From Alsobacter soli (lineage in GTDB: Bacteria; Pseudomonadota; Alphaproteobacteria; Rhizobiales; Beijerinckiaceae), in contig NZ_PVZS01000007.1 of the NCBI RefSeq assembly GCF_003004785.1, positions 124,001-188,000 of the forward strand: a DNA stretch of 64,000 nucleotides, written 5' to 3'. Of this stretch, positions 31,428-39,750 are shown piece after piece. The position numbers and the translations under genes were made by a program. Positions within the stretch are counted from its first letter, which is position 1. Each line of letters opens with the position of its first letter. The notes under the pieces are model-generated. The model ran no database searches, was not told the origin of the DNA, and saw nothing but the letters and a program-made list of their open reading frames with translations.

Positions 31428-32369
31428 TCATACTTTGAACGCGGCCTGCTTGACCACGCTCGCCGAAAAAGCCACCGAGCCGATGATGATCAGGCCCAGC
31501 ATGATGTCCTGCACGTAATAGGCTGCGCCCATCAGCACGAGGCCGTTGCCGAGCGCCTTCAGGACGAAGGCCGCGAACACGGTCCCCGGCACGTTGGGTC
31601 GGCCCGGCTCGAACATCGTCATGCCAAGCAGCACCGCCGCGATGGCGTAAAGGAAATAGTCGCCAGCCATGTTGGGCGCGGCCGACGACACGTTGGCGGC
31701 CAGCAGCACGGCCGTGAGACCGGCGCAGAGGCCCGAGAGAACGAGCCCGATGCGCTTCATCCGGGCGGTCGCGATGCCCGCCAGGCGGGCCGCCTCCTCG
31801 GCCTCGCCGGTCGCCACCATGCGGGCGCCCGTCCGCGTCCACTTCACGAGGCCGTAGGCGAAGGCGGTGGCCCCGACAAGCCACAGGACGAGGTTGGGCA
31901 CGCCGAGAGTCGCGCCGCGGGACAGGCCCGTGAAGCTCGTCGGCCAGCGGCCCACGAAGGCGACTCCCTGGGTTTCCATGAAGGCGAGGCCGCGGGCGAT
32001 GGCGGCCGTGCCAAGCGTCGCGATCAGGGAGGGCACGCGCAGAACCGTCACGCTGACGCCATTGACCAGCCCGAGCCCGAGCCCGACGCCGAGCCCGGCC
32101 AGCACGGCGAGGTTTGGATCGAACTTGTTCTGGATCAGCGCGCCGGTGGTCACGGCCGACAGGCTCGCCACCTCGGCGATCGAGAGGTCCAGCTCGGCGA
32201 TGGTCAGCGCCAGCCCGAATCCCAGCGCCAGGATGGCCAGGAAGCTCGTGTCCTTGACGACGTTCAGCAGGTTGCCCGGCGAGGCGAAATTCGGTGCGAG
32301 GACGACGAAGGCGAGGACCATCGCCAGGCCGGCGATGGCCGTACCGTAGAGCTCTATGAGGCGTTTCAT
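31428..32369 (-). CDS. Sugar ABC transporter permease (RbsC/FrcC type)
   Basis: 313 residues, eight to ten membrane helices. Family motifs are LAIAELDLSIAEVASLSAV and a long NGVSVTVLRVPSLIATLGTAAIARGLAF loop, as in branched monosaccharide permeases. It forms the channel of the importer encoded by the next two genes. The first gene of the operon encodes an FGGY sugar kinase, so the imported sugar is probably phosphorylated on arrival. Confidence 0.9.
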   Translation of the reverse strand: MKRLIELYGTAIAGLAMVLAFVVLAPNFASPGNLLNVVKDTSFLAILALGFGLALTIAELDLSIAEVASLSAVTTGALIQNKFDPNLAVLAGLGVGLGLGLVNGVSVTVLRVPSLIATLGTAAIARGLAFMETQGVAFVGRWPTSFTGLSRGATLGVPNLVLWLVGATAFAYGLVKWTRTGARMVATGEAEEAARLAGIATARMKRIGLVLSGLCAGLTAVLLAANVSSAAPNMAGDYFLYAIAAVLLGMTMFEPGRPNVPGTVFAAFVLKALGNGLVLMGAAYYVQDIMLGLIIIGSVAFSASVVKQAAFKV

Positions 32370-32459
32370 GAAGGGCAGTGTGGGCGGGGGCGAACGCGGA
32401 AGGGTTGCACAGTAGGGGCGGCGCGCGGCCCGCGCCAGCCGTTTGCGATGGATTTGGCC

Positions 32460-33938
32460 CTATTTCGCGAATTGCGCGCCTGCGAGCGCGTGCGAAAGGG
32501 GCGCGAGGGCCTGCTCAGCCTGTCGATAGAGACCGTAGAGCCGCTCGAGAGCCGCCGCCCTCTGGCGGTTGGGCTCGAACCGCGCAGCCGGACGCGCGAG
32601 GCGGTCCTGCGCGGCGGCGAGCGGCTCGCCGTCGAGGGCCGCAGCCGCAGCGATGGCCCCGCCCAGCAGGCCGGGCTCCGCATGACCCGAGGTCACCACC
32701 GGGACGTTGCACACGTCGGCCTTCGCCTGCGCCCAGGCCGGGCTCGCGGCGCCGCCCCCGCCGAAGCGGATCTCGCCCACTCGAAAGCCCAGCGCCGCTT
32801 CCGCGCGTTCGAACACCAGCCGGTTCAGGAAGGCGACGCCCTCCAGCACCGCCCAGGCGCAGTCGGTCGCCGTGTGGCGCCGATTGAGCCCGACGAAGGC
32901 GCCCCGCAGCAGCGGATCCCAGTAGGGCGTGCGCTCGCCTTGGAGGTAGGGCAGGAACAGGAGCGGCTGCGGGAGGCGCTCCCGCGCCAGCAGCGCGTCG
33001 AGCGTGGGCCCGACGGGCGCACCTGCATGGCCCAGCAGGTCCAGCGCCCACCGCAAGGCGTCCGCCCCGTTCTGGCCGGGGCCGCCCAGGTGGCAGAGGC
33101 CGCCCCAATCCACGCTCATGAGGCCCTCGGCCGCGGCGGGCGTTTCCGAGAAGACCCCGATCACCTCGGTGGTGCCGGACAGGTTGTAGGCTCCCCGGTG
33201 GCGCAGGGCGCCCAGGCCGAGCACCGAGGCCCAGGTGTCGTGCGCCATCATCACCACGCTCGCGCCGGCGAGCTGGCCCAGCGCGCCCGCAAGACCCGGC
33301 CGCACCGTCCCGAGCGCGGTCGCCGGCGCCAGCAGCGGCGGGCAGAGATCCGGCATGCCGGCGTGGGCGAAAAGCGGCAGCCCGGCGTCGTCCTTGCGCG
33401 CGCAGGCGGCCATGCGGGCCGAGGCGATGGGATCGGAAGCGATCCGGCCTGTCAGGCGCGCGTTGATCCAGTCCTTGGGGTCGAGCACCCGGGCGACGCG
33501 GGCGAAATCACCGGGGCTGCGCCGCCGCGACCACGCCAGGCGGGCGAGCGGGTGATAGGCGTTGACCAGCGCTGTCTCTGGGTCGTCGGGGGACAGCCGG
33601 GCCCGGAGTTCATCGGCCATCTCCGCCGAGCGGGCGTCCGTCCAGGTGAGCGCCGGACCGACCGTATCGCCCTTGTCGTCGACGAACACCTGGGTGCGGG
33701 TCACGCTCGTCACGGCCACGGCCGTGGCCGCGCGGAAAGCCGCCGGGGCAGACCTGGCCAGGTCCACGGCGGCCTCGCCGAGCAGGGCCCACCAGCGTTC
33801 GGGGTCAGCCTCGGCGCTGCCCGCCGGGCCGAAGGGCTCGGCCTGGCTCGACGAGGCGAGCACGGCTCCGTCGCCCGAGACGAGCGCAGCCCTGAGGCTG
33901 GTGCCCCCCAAGTCCACCGCCAAGACGATCCTGTCCAC
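32460..33938 (-). CDS. FGGY-family carbohydrate kinase (xylulokinase-like)
   Basis: 492 residues. The N-terminal nucleotide motif is AVDLGGTSLRAALV, the substrate Asp region is AHDTWASVLGLG, and the C-terminal FGGY domain has IRFGGGGAASPAWAQ and GHAEPGLLGGAIAAA. The overall pattern is closest to xylulokinases and related kinases of unusual pentuloses or polyols. It probably phosphorylates the sugar taken up by the downstream ABC transporter. It is divergent from the argininosuccinate-lyase-like gene, with 180 bases between. No operator was recognised there. Confidence 0.88.
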   Translation of the reverse strand: MDRIVLAVDLGGTSLRAALVSGDGAVLASSSQAEPFGPAGSAEADPERWWALLGEAAVDLARSAPAAFRAATAVAVTSVTRTQVFVDDKGDTVGPALTWTDARSAEMADELRARLSPDDPETALVNAYHPLARLAWSRRRSPGDFARVARVLDPKDWINARLTGRIASDPIASARMAACARKDDAGLPLFAHAGMPDLCPPLLAPATALGTVRPGLAGALGQLAGASVVMMAHDTWASVLGLGALRHRGAYNLSGTTEVIGVFSETPAAAEGLMSVDWGGLCHLGGPGQNGADALRWALDLLGHAGAPVGPTLDALLARERLPQPLLFLPYLQGERTPYWDPLLRGAFVGLNRRHTATDCAWAVLEGVAFLNRLVFERAEAALGFRVGEIRFGGGGAASPAWAQAKADVCNVPVVTSGHAEPGLLGGAIAAAAALDGEPLAAAQDRLARPAARFEPNRQRAAALERLYGLYRQAEQALAPLSHALAGAQFAK

Positions 33939-34118
33939 GCCCCTCTCCTTCCGTAACCGCGCCAGCGCTTGCGCTCAGCGGCCCGCGTTGTCCAGCCCTT
34001 ATCCCGCTCGGCGCGTTCGCGCCGGCGGGAGCGCTTGTCCAAAGCGGAATGGGCCTCGCCCATCATTTCGGTTGTGGCCCAGCGGCCAGGTTGTAGGTTT
34101 CGCGGCAGGAGACCTTTG

Positions 34119-35567
34119 ATGACCAAGCCTGCCATGTTGTGGGGCGGCCGCTTCCGGCACCCCCCGGCCCCCGAACTGATGCGCCTGTCGCGCGCGGACG
34201 CGAGCTTCTTCCGGCTCACCCTCTATGACGTCGACGCCTGCCAGACGCATGCGCGCGAACTGGAGCGCGCGGGCCTCCTCCAGCCCGACGAACGCGCCGC
34301 CATCTGCGAGGCGCTGGCCGGAATCGCGAAGGACCACGCCGACGGGAAGGTCAGCCCGATCGCCACGGACGAGGACGTCCACACCTTCATCGAGCGCCTC
34401 CTGGTGGAGCGGCTCGGGGCTCTCGGAGGCAAGCTGCGGGCCGGGCGCTCGCGCAACGACCAGGCCGCCAACGACCTCAAGCTCTACCTGCGGGACGGCG
34501 CCCGGCGGCTGGCGGAGGAGATCCTCGGCCTGCAGGAGGCGCTGCTCGCCCAGGCCGGCCGCCACGTGGAGACCGTGGCGCCCGGGTTCACCCACCTCCA
34601 GCCGGCGCAGCCGGTGAGCTTCGCCCACCAGCTCCTCGCCCACGCCCAGACCCTGTGGCGCGACGTCGAGCGGCTGCGCGACTGGGACCGGCGGGCCGCG
34701 ACCTCCCCGCTCGGCGCCGCCGCCCTGGCCGGCTCGGCCATCGCCCTGCGCGCGGACCTGTCGGCCGCCGAGCTCGGCTATGACGCGCCGTGCGAGAACT
34801 CCATCGACGCGGTCGGCAGCCGCGACCATGTCGCCGAGTTCGTGTTCGTCGCCGCCATGGCCAACGTGCACCTGTCGCGGCTGGCGGAGGAGCTGTTCCT
34901 GTGGTCGTCGCGCCAGTTCGGCTGGATCGAGCTGCACGACTCCTACGCCACGGGCTCGTCGATCATGCCGCAGAAGAAGAACGCGGACATCGCGGAGCTC
35001 GCGCGCGGCCGCGCGGCGCGCCTCATCGGCGACCTCGCCACCACCCTCACGATGCTCAAGGGCCTGCCCTTCGCGTATAACCGCGACCTCTCCGAGGACA
35101 AGCGCGCCGCCTTCGACGCGCTGGACTCCATGCTGGTGATCCTGCCCCCCATGGCCGGCATGGTGGCGACCATGACGGTGCGGGTCGACCGCTTGCTGGC
35201 GCAATCCACCGACGGGTTCACGCTGGCGACCGAGGTTGCGGACTGGCTGTCGCGCCGAGGCGTCCCCTTCGCGGAGGCCCACGAGATCACGGGCGCCCTG
35301 GTGCAGGCCTGCGAAGCCAGGGGCATCGGGCTCCAGGACCTCACGGCCGCCGACCTCGCGGCCGTGGACCCGCGGCTCGAGGCGTCGCTCATGCGGGCGC
35401 TGACCCCGCAGGCCGCGATCGCGGCCCGCTCGGGACCGGGCGGCACGGCGCCGGAGCGCGTGCGCGAACAGATGGCGCGCCTGGAGGCGCGGATGGCCGA
35501 GCAGCGCGCCTGGGCGCAGGCCTATACGGGCCCGCGCCACCTCCCCGCGCGGGACGCGCGCGCATGA
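34119..35567 (+). CDS. Argininosuccinate-lyase-like enzyme (fumarase/aspartase superfamily)
   Basis: 482 residues with the superfamily signature GSSIMPQKKNADIAE. The ArgH-type N terminus is WGGRFRHPPAPELMRLSRADASF, followed by RAGRSRNDQ and THLQPAQPVSFAHQLL. It eliminates fumarate from an N-succinyl-type substrate. Because it is the first gene of an operon with a polar amino acid ABC transporter and not with arginine synthesis genes, it may be catabolic, acting on an imported aminocarboxylate. EDDS lyases are a known example of such ArgH relatives. ATG 34119 has GGAG seven bases upstream. It overlaps the permease gene (ATGA). Confidence 0.85.
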   Translation: MTKPAMLWGGRFRHPPAPELMRLSRADASFFRLTLYDVDACQTHARELERAGLLQPDERAAICEALAGIAKDHADGKVSPIATDEDVHTFIERLLVERLGALGGKLRAGRSRNDQAANDLKLYLRDGARRLAEEILGLQEALLAQAGRHVETVAPGFTHLQPAQPVSFAHQLLAHAQTLWRDVERLRDWDRRAATSPLGAAALAGSAIALRADLSAAELGYDAPCENSIDAVGSRDHVAEFVFVAAMANVHLSRLAEELFLWSSRQFGWIELHDSYATGSSIMPQKKNADIAELARGRAARLIGDLATTLTMLKGLPFAYNRDLSEDKRAAFDALDSMLVILPPMAGMVATMTVRVDRLLAQSTDGFTLATEVADWLSRRGVPFAEAHEITGALVQACEARGIGLQDLTAADLAAVDPRLEASLMRALTPQAAIAARSGPGGTAPERVREQMARLEARMAEQRAWAQAYTGPRHLPARDARA

Positions 35568-36469
35568 GCGGGCCCGCCGTCGCGGCGCCGGGCGGGCCCG
35601 CCGGGGTCTCGCCCTACGAGATCGCGCATCTGACCCATGTGCGGCCGAAGCATTACGGGCGCTGGATCGCGGCCGCGCTGGTGCTCGCGGCCTTCGCGGC
35701 GGTCGTGAAGGCGTTCGTCGAGGGGCAGATCGCCTGGGCCGTGGTCGGCCAGTTCCTGACGGCCTCGGCCATTCTGAGCGGTCTGGTCAACACGGTCGCC
35801 ATGACGGTGTGGGCCATGGCGCTGGGCGTCGCGCTCGGGGTGCTGTTCGCCATCATGGTGATGTCGCCGAACCCGGTGCTGCGCTGGCTGGCGCGCTTCT
35901 ACATCTGGTTCTTCCGCGGCACGCCGCTGCTGCTGCAGCTGCTGCTGTGGTTCAACCTCGCCCTCGTGTTCCCGCGCATCGGCATCCCGGGGCTGATCGA
36001 GTGGCGCACCGTGGACGTCATGACGCCCTTCATGGCGACGCTGCTCGGGCTCGGCATCAACCAGGGCGCCTACACGGCCGAGGTGGTGCGCGGCGGCATT
36101 CTCAGCGTGGACCCGGGCCAGACCGAAGCCGCCAAGACCATCGGCATGACGCGGCTCACGACGCTGCGCCGGATCGTCCTGCCGCAGGCCATGCGGGTGA
36201 TCATCCCGCCGGTCGGCAACGAGGTGATCAGCATGGTGAAGCTCACCTCCGTGGCCAGCGTGATCCAGTACTCCGAGATCCTGCGCAACGCGCAGACGAT
36301 CTACTTCGCCAACGCGCGCGTCATCGAGCTCCTGATCGTGGCGGCCATCTGGTACCTGGCCGTGGTCACCGTGCTCACGGTCGGCCAGCACCTGCTGGAG
36401 CGCCGGTTCGCCCGGGGCGGTCGCACGCAGCCCCGCCCCGAGGCGGGTGCCGAGGGGGCGCAGGCATGA
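35564..36469 (+). CDS. Polar amino acid ABC transporter permease (HisM/GlnP type)
   Basis: 301 residues. About 25 N-terminal residues precede the first helix (WIAAALVLAAFAAVVKAF). Four more helices follow, with the EAA-type loop EVVRGGILSVDPGQTEAAKTIGMTRLTTLRRIVLPQAMRVIIPP. This matches inner-membrane permeases of the polar amino acid family that work as homodimers. It overlaps the lyase gene upstream and the ATPase gene downstream by four bases each, showing strong translational coupling. Confidence 0.93.
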   Translation: MSGPAVAAPGGPAGVSPYEIAHLTHVRPKHYGRWIAAALVLAAFAAVVKAFVEGQIAWAVVGQFLTASAILSGLVNTVAMTVWAMALGVALGVLFAIMVMSPNPVLRWLARFYIWFFRGTPLLLQLLLWFNLALVFPRIGIPGLIEWRTVDVMTPFMATLLGLGINQGAYTAEVVRGGILSVDPGQTEAAKTIGMTRLTTLRRIVLPQAMRVIIPPVGNEVISMVKLTSVASVIQYSEILRNAQTIYFANARVIELLIVAAIWYLAVVTVLTVGQHLLERRFARGGRTQPRPEAGAEGAQA

Positions 36470-37230
36470 CGCCCATGATCGTCGCGCTGGACGTGCGCAA
36501 GACCTTCGGGCCCCTGAAGGCGCTGGACGGTGTCTCTCTCGAGGTCGCCCGCGGCGAGGTGGTGTGCGTCATCGGCCCGTCCGGATCCGGCAAGAGCACC
36601 TTCCTGCGCTGCATCAACCAGCTGGAACGCATCGACGGCGGCGCCATCTGGGTCAATGGCGAGCTGATCGGCTACCGGCGCGAAGGTGACCGGCTGTTTC
36701 CGCTCAGCGACCGCGAGGTCGCGCGCCAGCGCCTGGCGAGCGGCATGGTGTTCCAGCGCTTCAACCTGTTCGCGCACCTGACCGTGCTGCAGAACATCAT
36801 CGAAGGGCCGGTCACGGTGTTGCGGCGGCCCCGCCCCGAGGCGGTAGCCGAGGCGATGGCCCTGCTGGAGCGCGTTGGCCTCGCGGACAAGCGCGAATCC
36901 TATCCGGCCGAGCTTTCCGGCGGCCAGCAGCAGCGCATCGCCATTGCCCGCGCGCTCGCAATGAAGCCGGAGATCCTCCTGTTCGACGAGCCGACCTCGG
37001 CCCTGGATCCCGAGCTCGTCGGCGACGTGCTCGCCGTGATGCGGGATCTCGCCCGCGGCGGCATGACCATGGTGGTGGTGACCCATGAGCTCGGCTTCGC
37101 CCGCGAAGTGGCGAACCGGGTCGTGTTCATGGACCGCGGCCGCGTGGTCGAACAGGGCCCTCCTGCGACGCTGCTGTCCAACCCATCCCACGCCCGCACA
37201 CGCGAATTCATCGCGGCCGTGCTGCCCTGA
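36466..37230 (+). CDS. Polar amino acid ABC transporter ATP-binding protein (GlnQ/HisP type)
   Basis: 254 residues with Walker A GPSGSGKSTFLRCINQLE, the RFNLFAHLTVLQNIIEGP Q-loop region, signature LSGGQQQRIAIARAL and Walker B LLFDEPTSALDPELVGDV. These are typical of GlnQ/HisP ATPases. The gene lies between the permease and binding-protein genes of the same importer. It supplies energy for uptake of the substrate of the adjacent lyase. Confidence 0.94.
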   Translation: MTPMIVALDVRKTFGPLKALDGVSLEVARGEVVCVIGPSGSGKSTFLRCINQLERIDGGAIWVNGELIGYRREGDRLFPLSDREVARQRLASGMVFQRFNLFAHLTVLQNIIEGPVTVLRRPRPEAVAEAMALLERVGLADKRESYPAELSGGQQQRIAIARALAMKPEILLFDEPTSALDPELVGDVLAVMRDLARGGMTMVVVTHELGFAREVANRVVFMDRGRVVEQGPPATLLSNPSHARTREFIAAVLP

Positions 37231-37265
37231 CCGCTCCGACCAATCCGAGAAACTGGAGGACTCCC

Positions 37266-38099
37266 ATGAAGCCCATCGCCACCCTCGCCCTCGCGGCGGC
37301 CGCCCTGGCTGCGAGCGCGTCGCTTGCGGCCGCGCAGACCGCGCCTGACCGCATCAAGCAGGCCGGCAAGCTCGTGATCGCGACCTTCCCGAACTATGCG
37401 CCGATCACCTACAAGGACCCCGGCTCCAACACGCTGACGGGCTTCGACATCGACCTGGGCGAGGCGATCGCCAAGACGCTCGGCGTCAAGGCCGAGTGGC
37501 AGGAGATCGCCTTCGCGCAGATGCTGCCGTCCTTGCAGACAGGCCGCGTCGACATGGTGATGGCCGGCATGAGCGACCTGCCGACCCGCCGCGAGGTGGC
37601 GGATTTCGTCGATTACATGACCTCGGGCGCACAGTTCTACACGATCACGGCGCTCGCCAACGAGATCAAGTCGCCGGCCGACCTGTGCGGCAAGAGCGTG
37701 GGCGCGAGCCGCTCCACCAACTGGCCCCAGCAGATCGGCGACTGGAGCAAGGCCAACTGCGAAGGCAAGGGCAAGCCCGCGATCACCGTTGTCGGCACCG
37801 AGGGATCCGTCGACGCCCGCACGCAGCTGAAGACCCAGCGCCTGCAGGCGGCCGTGCAGGGCAACGAGACCCTGCCCTATTTCCAGAAGCTCGAGCCCAA
37901 CACCTATGTGCCTCTGGGCAAGGCGTTCACGCAATCGCTGGTCGGCATCCCGTTCACCAAGGCCGAGGGCGGCCTGCGCGACGCCGTGAAGGGCGCTCTC
38001 GAGAAGCTGCAGGCCGACGGCACCTACGACCAGCTCCTCGCCAAGTACGGCCTTCAGGACAACGCGCTGAAGCCGATCTCGATCAACAAGGGCGAGTGA
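37266..38099 (+). CDS. Polar amino acid ABC transporter substrate-binding protein
   Basis: 277 residues. The signal peptide (MKPIATLALAAAALAASASLAAAQ) is followed by an SBP family 3 domain: LVIATFPNYAPITYKD, TGFDIDLGEAIAKTLGV, PSLQTGRVDMVMAGMSD and KTQRLQAAVQG. It delivers an amino-acid-like ligand to the HisM/GlnQ-type permease. GGAGG precedes the ATG. A conserved LCGKSVGASRSTNWPQQ stretch shapes the ligand pocket; the ligand is unknown. Confidence 0.92.
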   Translation: MKPIATLALAAAALAASASLAAAQTAPDRIKQAGKLVIATFPNYAPITYKDPGSNTLTGFDIDLGEAIAKTLGVKAEWQEIAFAQMLPSLQTGRVDMVMAGMSDLPTRREVADFVDYMTSGAQFYTITALANEIKSPADLCGKSVGASRSTNWPQQIGDWSKANCEGKGKPAITVVGTEGSVDARTQLKTQRLQAAVQGNETLPYFQKLEPNTYVPLGKAFTQSLVGIPFTKAEGGLRDAVKGALEKLQADGTYDQLLAKYGLQDNALKPISINKGE

Positions 38100-38113
38100 G
38101 GCATCGGACAGCC

Positions 38114-38676
38114 ATGAGCCCCGCGCAGCCGCCGATCCGCGACGCCGCCCCGTGCGACGCCGCGGCGATCGCGCGGCTGCACAACGCGCTATGGCATGAA
38201 ACCTACGCCGTCCTGGCGCCCCCGGAAGTGCGCCAGGCGATGACGGAGGAAATCCGGCTCGAGCGCTGGCGGGCCCTGCTGGGCGGCCCTGGGCCGCATG
38301 CGGCGCTGGTCGCCGGAAGCGGTCCGGACCTGGCAGGCTTCGCGCTTCTGGGTCCCCCGACGGAGGCGATTTTCGGCGGCCGGTGCGAGGTCAAGCACCT
38401 GTTTGTCCGACGCGACCGGCAGGGCGAGGGACTGGGCAGGCGCCTGATGGCCGAAGCAGCGCATCGAGCGGTCCACTTCGGCTTTTCGGGCCTGGGACTC
38501 GGGGTCGTGGATGGCAACGACGGCGCGATCGCCTTCTACGCCGCATTGGGAGGGGTCCGCGCTGCTCCTACATCGACCCCGGCCCACGCTGGCGGTCAAG
38601 AAATTGGCTGTTCACCTGGGACGATCTCGGCCGTCTGAGCCGCGGCCAGGAACGTCAGGGGACCCATCGCGACTGA
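38114..38676 (+). pseudogene. GNAT acetyltransferase with a one-base frameshift near its end
   Basis: The first 145 residues form a GNAT domain (acetyl-CoA loop VRRDRQGEGLGRRLM, then GLGVVDGNDGAIAFYAALGG). The present frame then runs through low-complexity residues to a stop at 38638. The expected GNAT ending (CSYIDPGPRWRSRNWLFTW) lies in the neighbouring frame and runs to 38676. One missing G in the run at 38552-38555 would explain it, and the repaired protein would have 187 residues. It is the last gene of the lyase/ABC operon, 14 bases after the binding protein, and could acetylate or modify the imported compound. Confidence 0.75.
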
Positions 38677-38688
38677 CCCCCAAGGCTC

Positions 38689-39699
38689 CTACCGATGCGC
38701 CGACGGCTGGAGGTGAAGGCGCATCAGGATGTCCTGGTTATAGTTGCCGAAGCCGCGGCCGAAGATGTTCACCCCGCCGGGACGCGCAGCATGCGGGTCG
38801 ATCCCGATGCGCAGGCGAATGGAATGGTGCTCCGCCAACGAAAGATCGCCCAGCGAGACATTCGATAGCTTGACGTCATTCATGAAAGTCCCGTCGGGCG
38901 TCACCCGCCAGTGCGTCAGCACGCCGTACTGCGAGCCCTCCAGCTTCCACCACCGCGGCGTCAGCGCGCCGCGCTGGTCGCCGTAGTCGCCCGGGCAGGT
39001 CCAGGCGCCGATCTCGACGCCGTTCACCCAAAGGCTGATGTCGGAGGGCCAGTCGGTGTTGGTTCCGGGCACCTCCGACGAGAGCTCCATCACGAACTCA
39101 AGGGCGGCGAGATCGGTCTTGAGCACCTTGGCGTTGTTGGGGAACTTGTATTCCACGAAGCCGCGGCCGAACCAGATCAGGGCCGCCTGCACCCGGCATG
39201 GGTCCAGGAAGAGGTCCGGGACATCCAGCAGTCCCATGATGCTCTGGGTCGAGCACATGCCGCAGGGCGCCGAGACGTCGTAGCTCGTGTAGAGTCCGAG
39301 CGGCATCTCGACCTCGATCATGTTCCGGTCGCGGTTCGGGTCCTCCGCGTCCAGGCGGACGACGATCTCGTCGAAACGCGCGGAGCAGATCTTCTGCTGG
39401 CCCTTCGCGGCCTTTCTGACCTCCGTGAGGATGAGCTCGGCGTCCTCGAGGATCTGGACATTCGTGGCGATCGTGGACTGCGGCAGCTCGAGCTTTTCGG
39501 CGATCTGGTTGACGTTGAGGGCGCCGCTTCGCCGCAGCAGCCGCAGGATGCGGACGCGCACCGGCGAGGCCAATCCGCGGATCACGCCGAGGTGGCGTTC
39601 CGGGTTCACCACCAGGAAGCTGCGCCCGGGCTCCCGGGCTTCAGCTTCCGGCCGCGGCGGGTCGGACGGGCTTCTCGGCTTGTCCTCGCGATCGAGCAT
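38689..39699 (-). CDS. ArsR-like winged-helix regulator with a large C-terminal domain
   Basis: About 336 residues from ATG 39699, chosen for GGAG nine bases upstream; 39747 would give 352. After a charged Pro-rich start, a winged helix-turn-helix (about 30-100: LGVIRGLASPVRVRILRLLRRSGALNVNQIAEKLELPQSTIATNVQILEDAEL) is followed by a 200-residue beta-rich domain. That domain contains a CGMC pair and a WVNGVEIGAWTCPGDYGDQRG segment, features not found in standard 100-residue ArsR proteins. It probably senses the operon's sugar or a related glycoside, but this is inference. It is the last gene of the arabinofuranosidase operon. Confidence 0.8.
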   Translation of the reverse strand: MLDREDKPRSPSDPPRPEAEAREPGRSFLVVNPERHLGVIRGLASPVRVRILRLLRRSGALNVNQIAEKLELPQSTIATNVQILEDAELILTEVRKAAKGQQKICSARFDEIVVRLDAEDPNRDRNMIEVEMPLGLYTSYDVSAPCGMCSTQSIMGLLDVPDLFLDPCRVQAALIWFGRGFVEYKFPNNAKVLKTDLAALEFVMELSSEVPGTNTDWPSDISLWVNGVEIGAWTCPGDYGDQRGALTPRWWKLEGSQYGVLTHWRVTPDGTFMNDVKLSNVSLGDLSLAEHHSIRLRIGIDPHAARPGGVNIFGRGFGNYNQDILMRLHLQPSAHR

Positions 39700-39750
39700 C
39701 GGCGTGGGCTCCATCCCGGACGGCGGAGGTCCGCCGCCCGGGAGCATGTC

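Noticed and set aside
31365-33956. 863-residue open frame antisense to the sugar permease and kinase
   Set aside because: Composition (Arg, Gly, His, Gln) and lack of motifs mark it as a shadow of the real minus-strand genes.
33969-34118. N-terminal extension of the argininosuccinate-lyase-like protein
   Set aside because: The extra residues are Arg/Ser-rich and not conserved. ATG 34119 has a good ribosome site and matches the family start.
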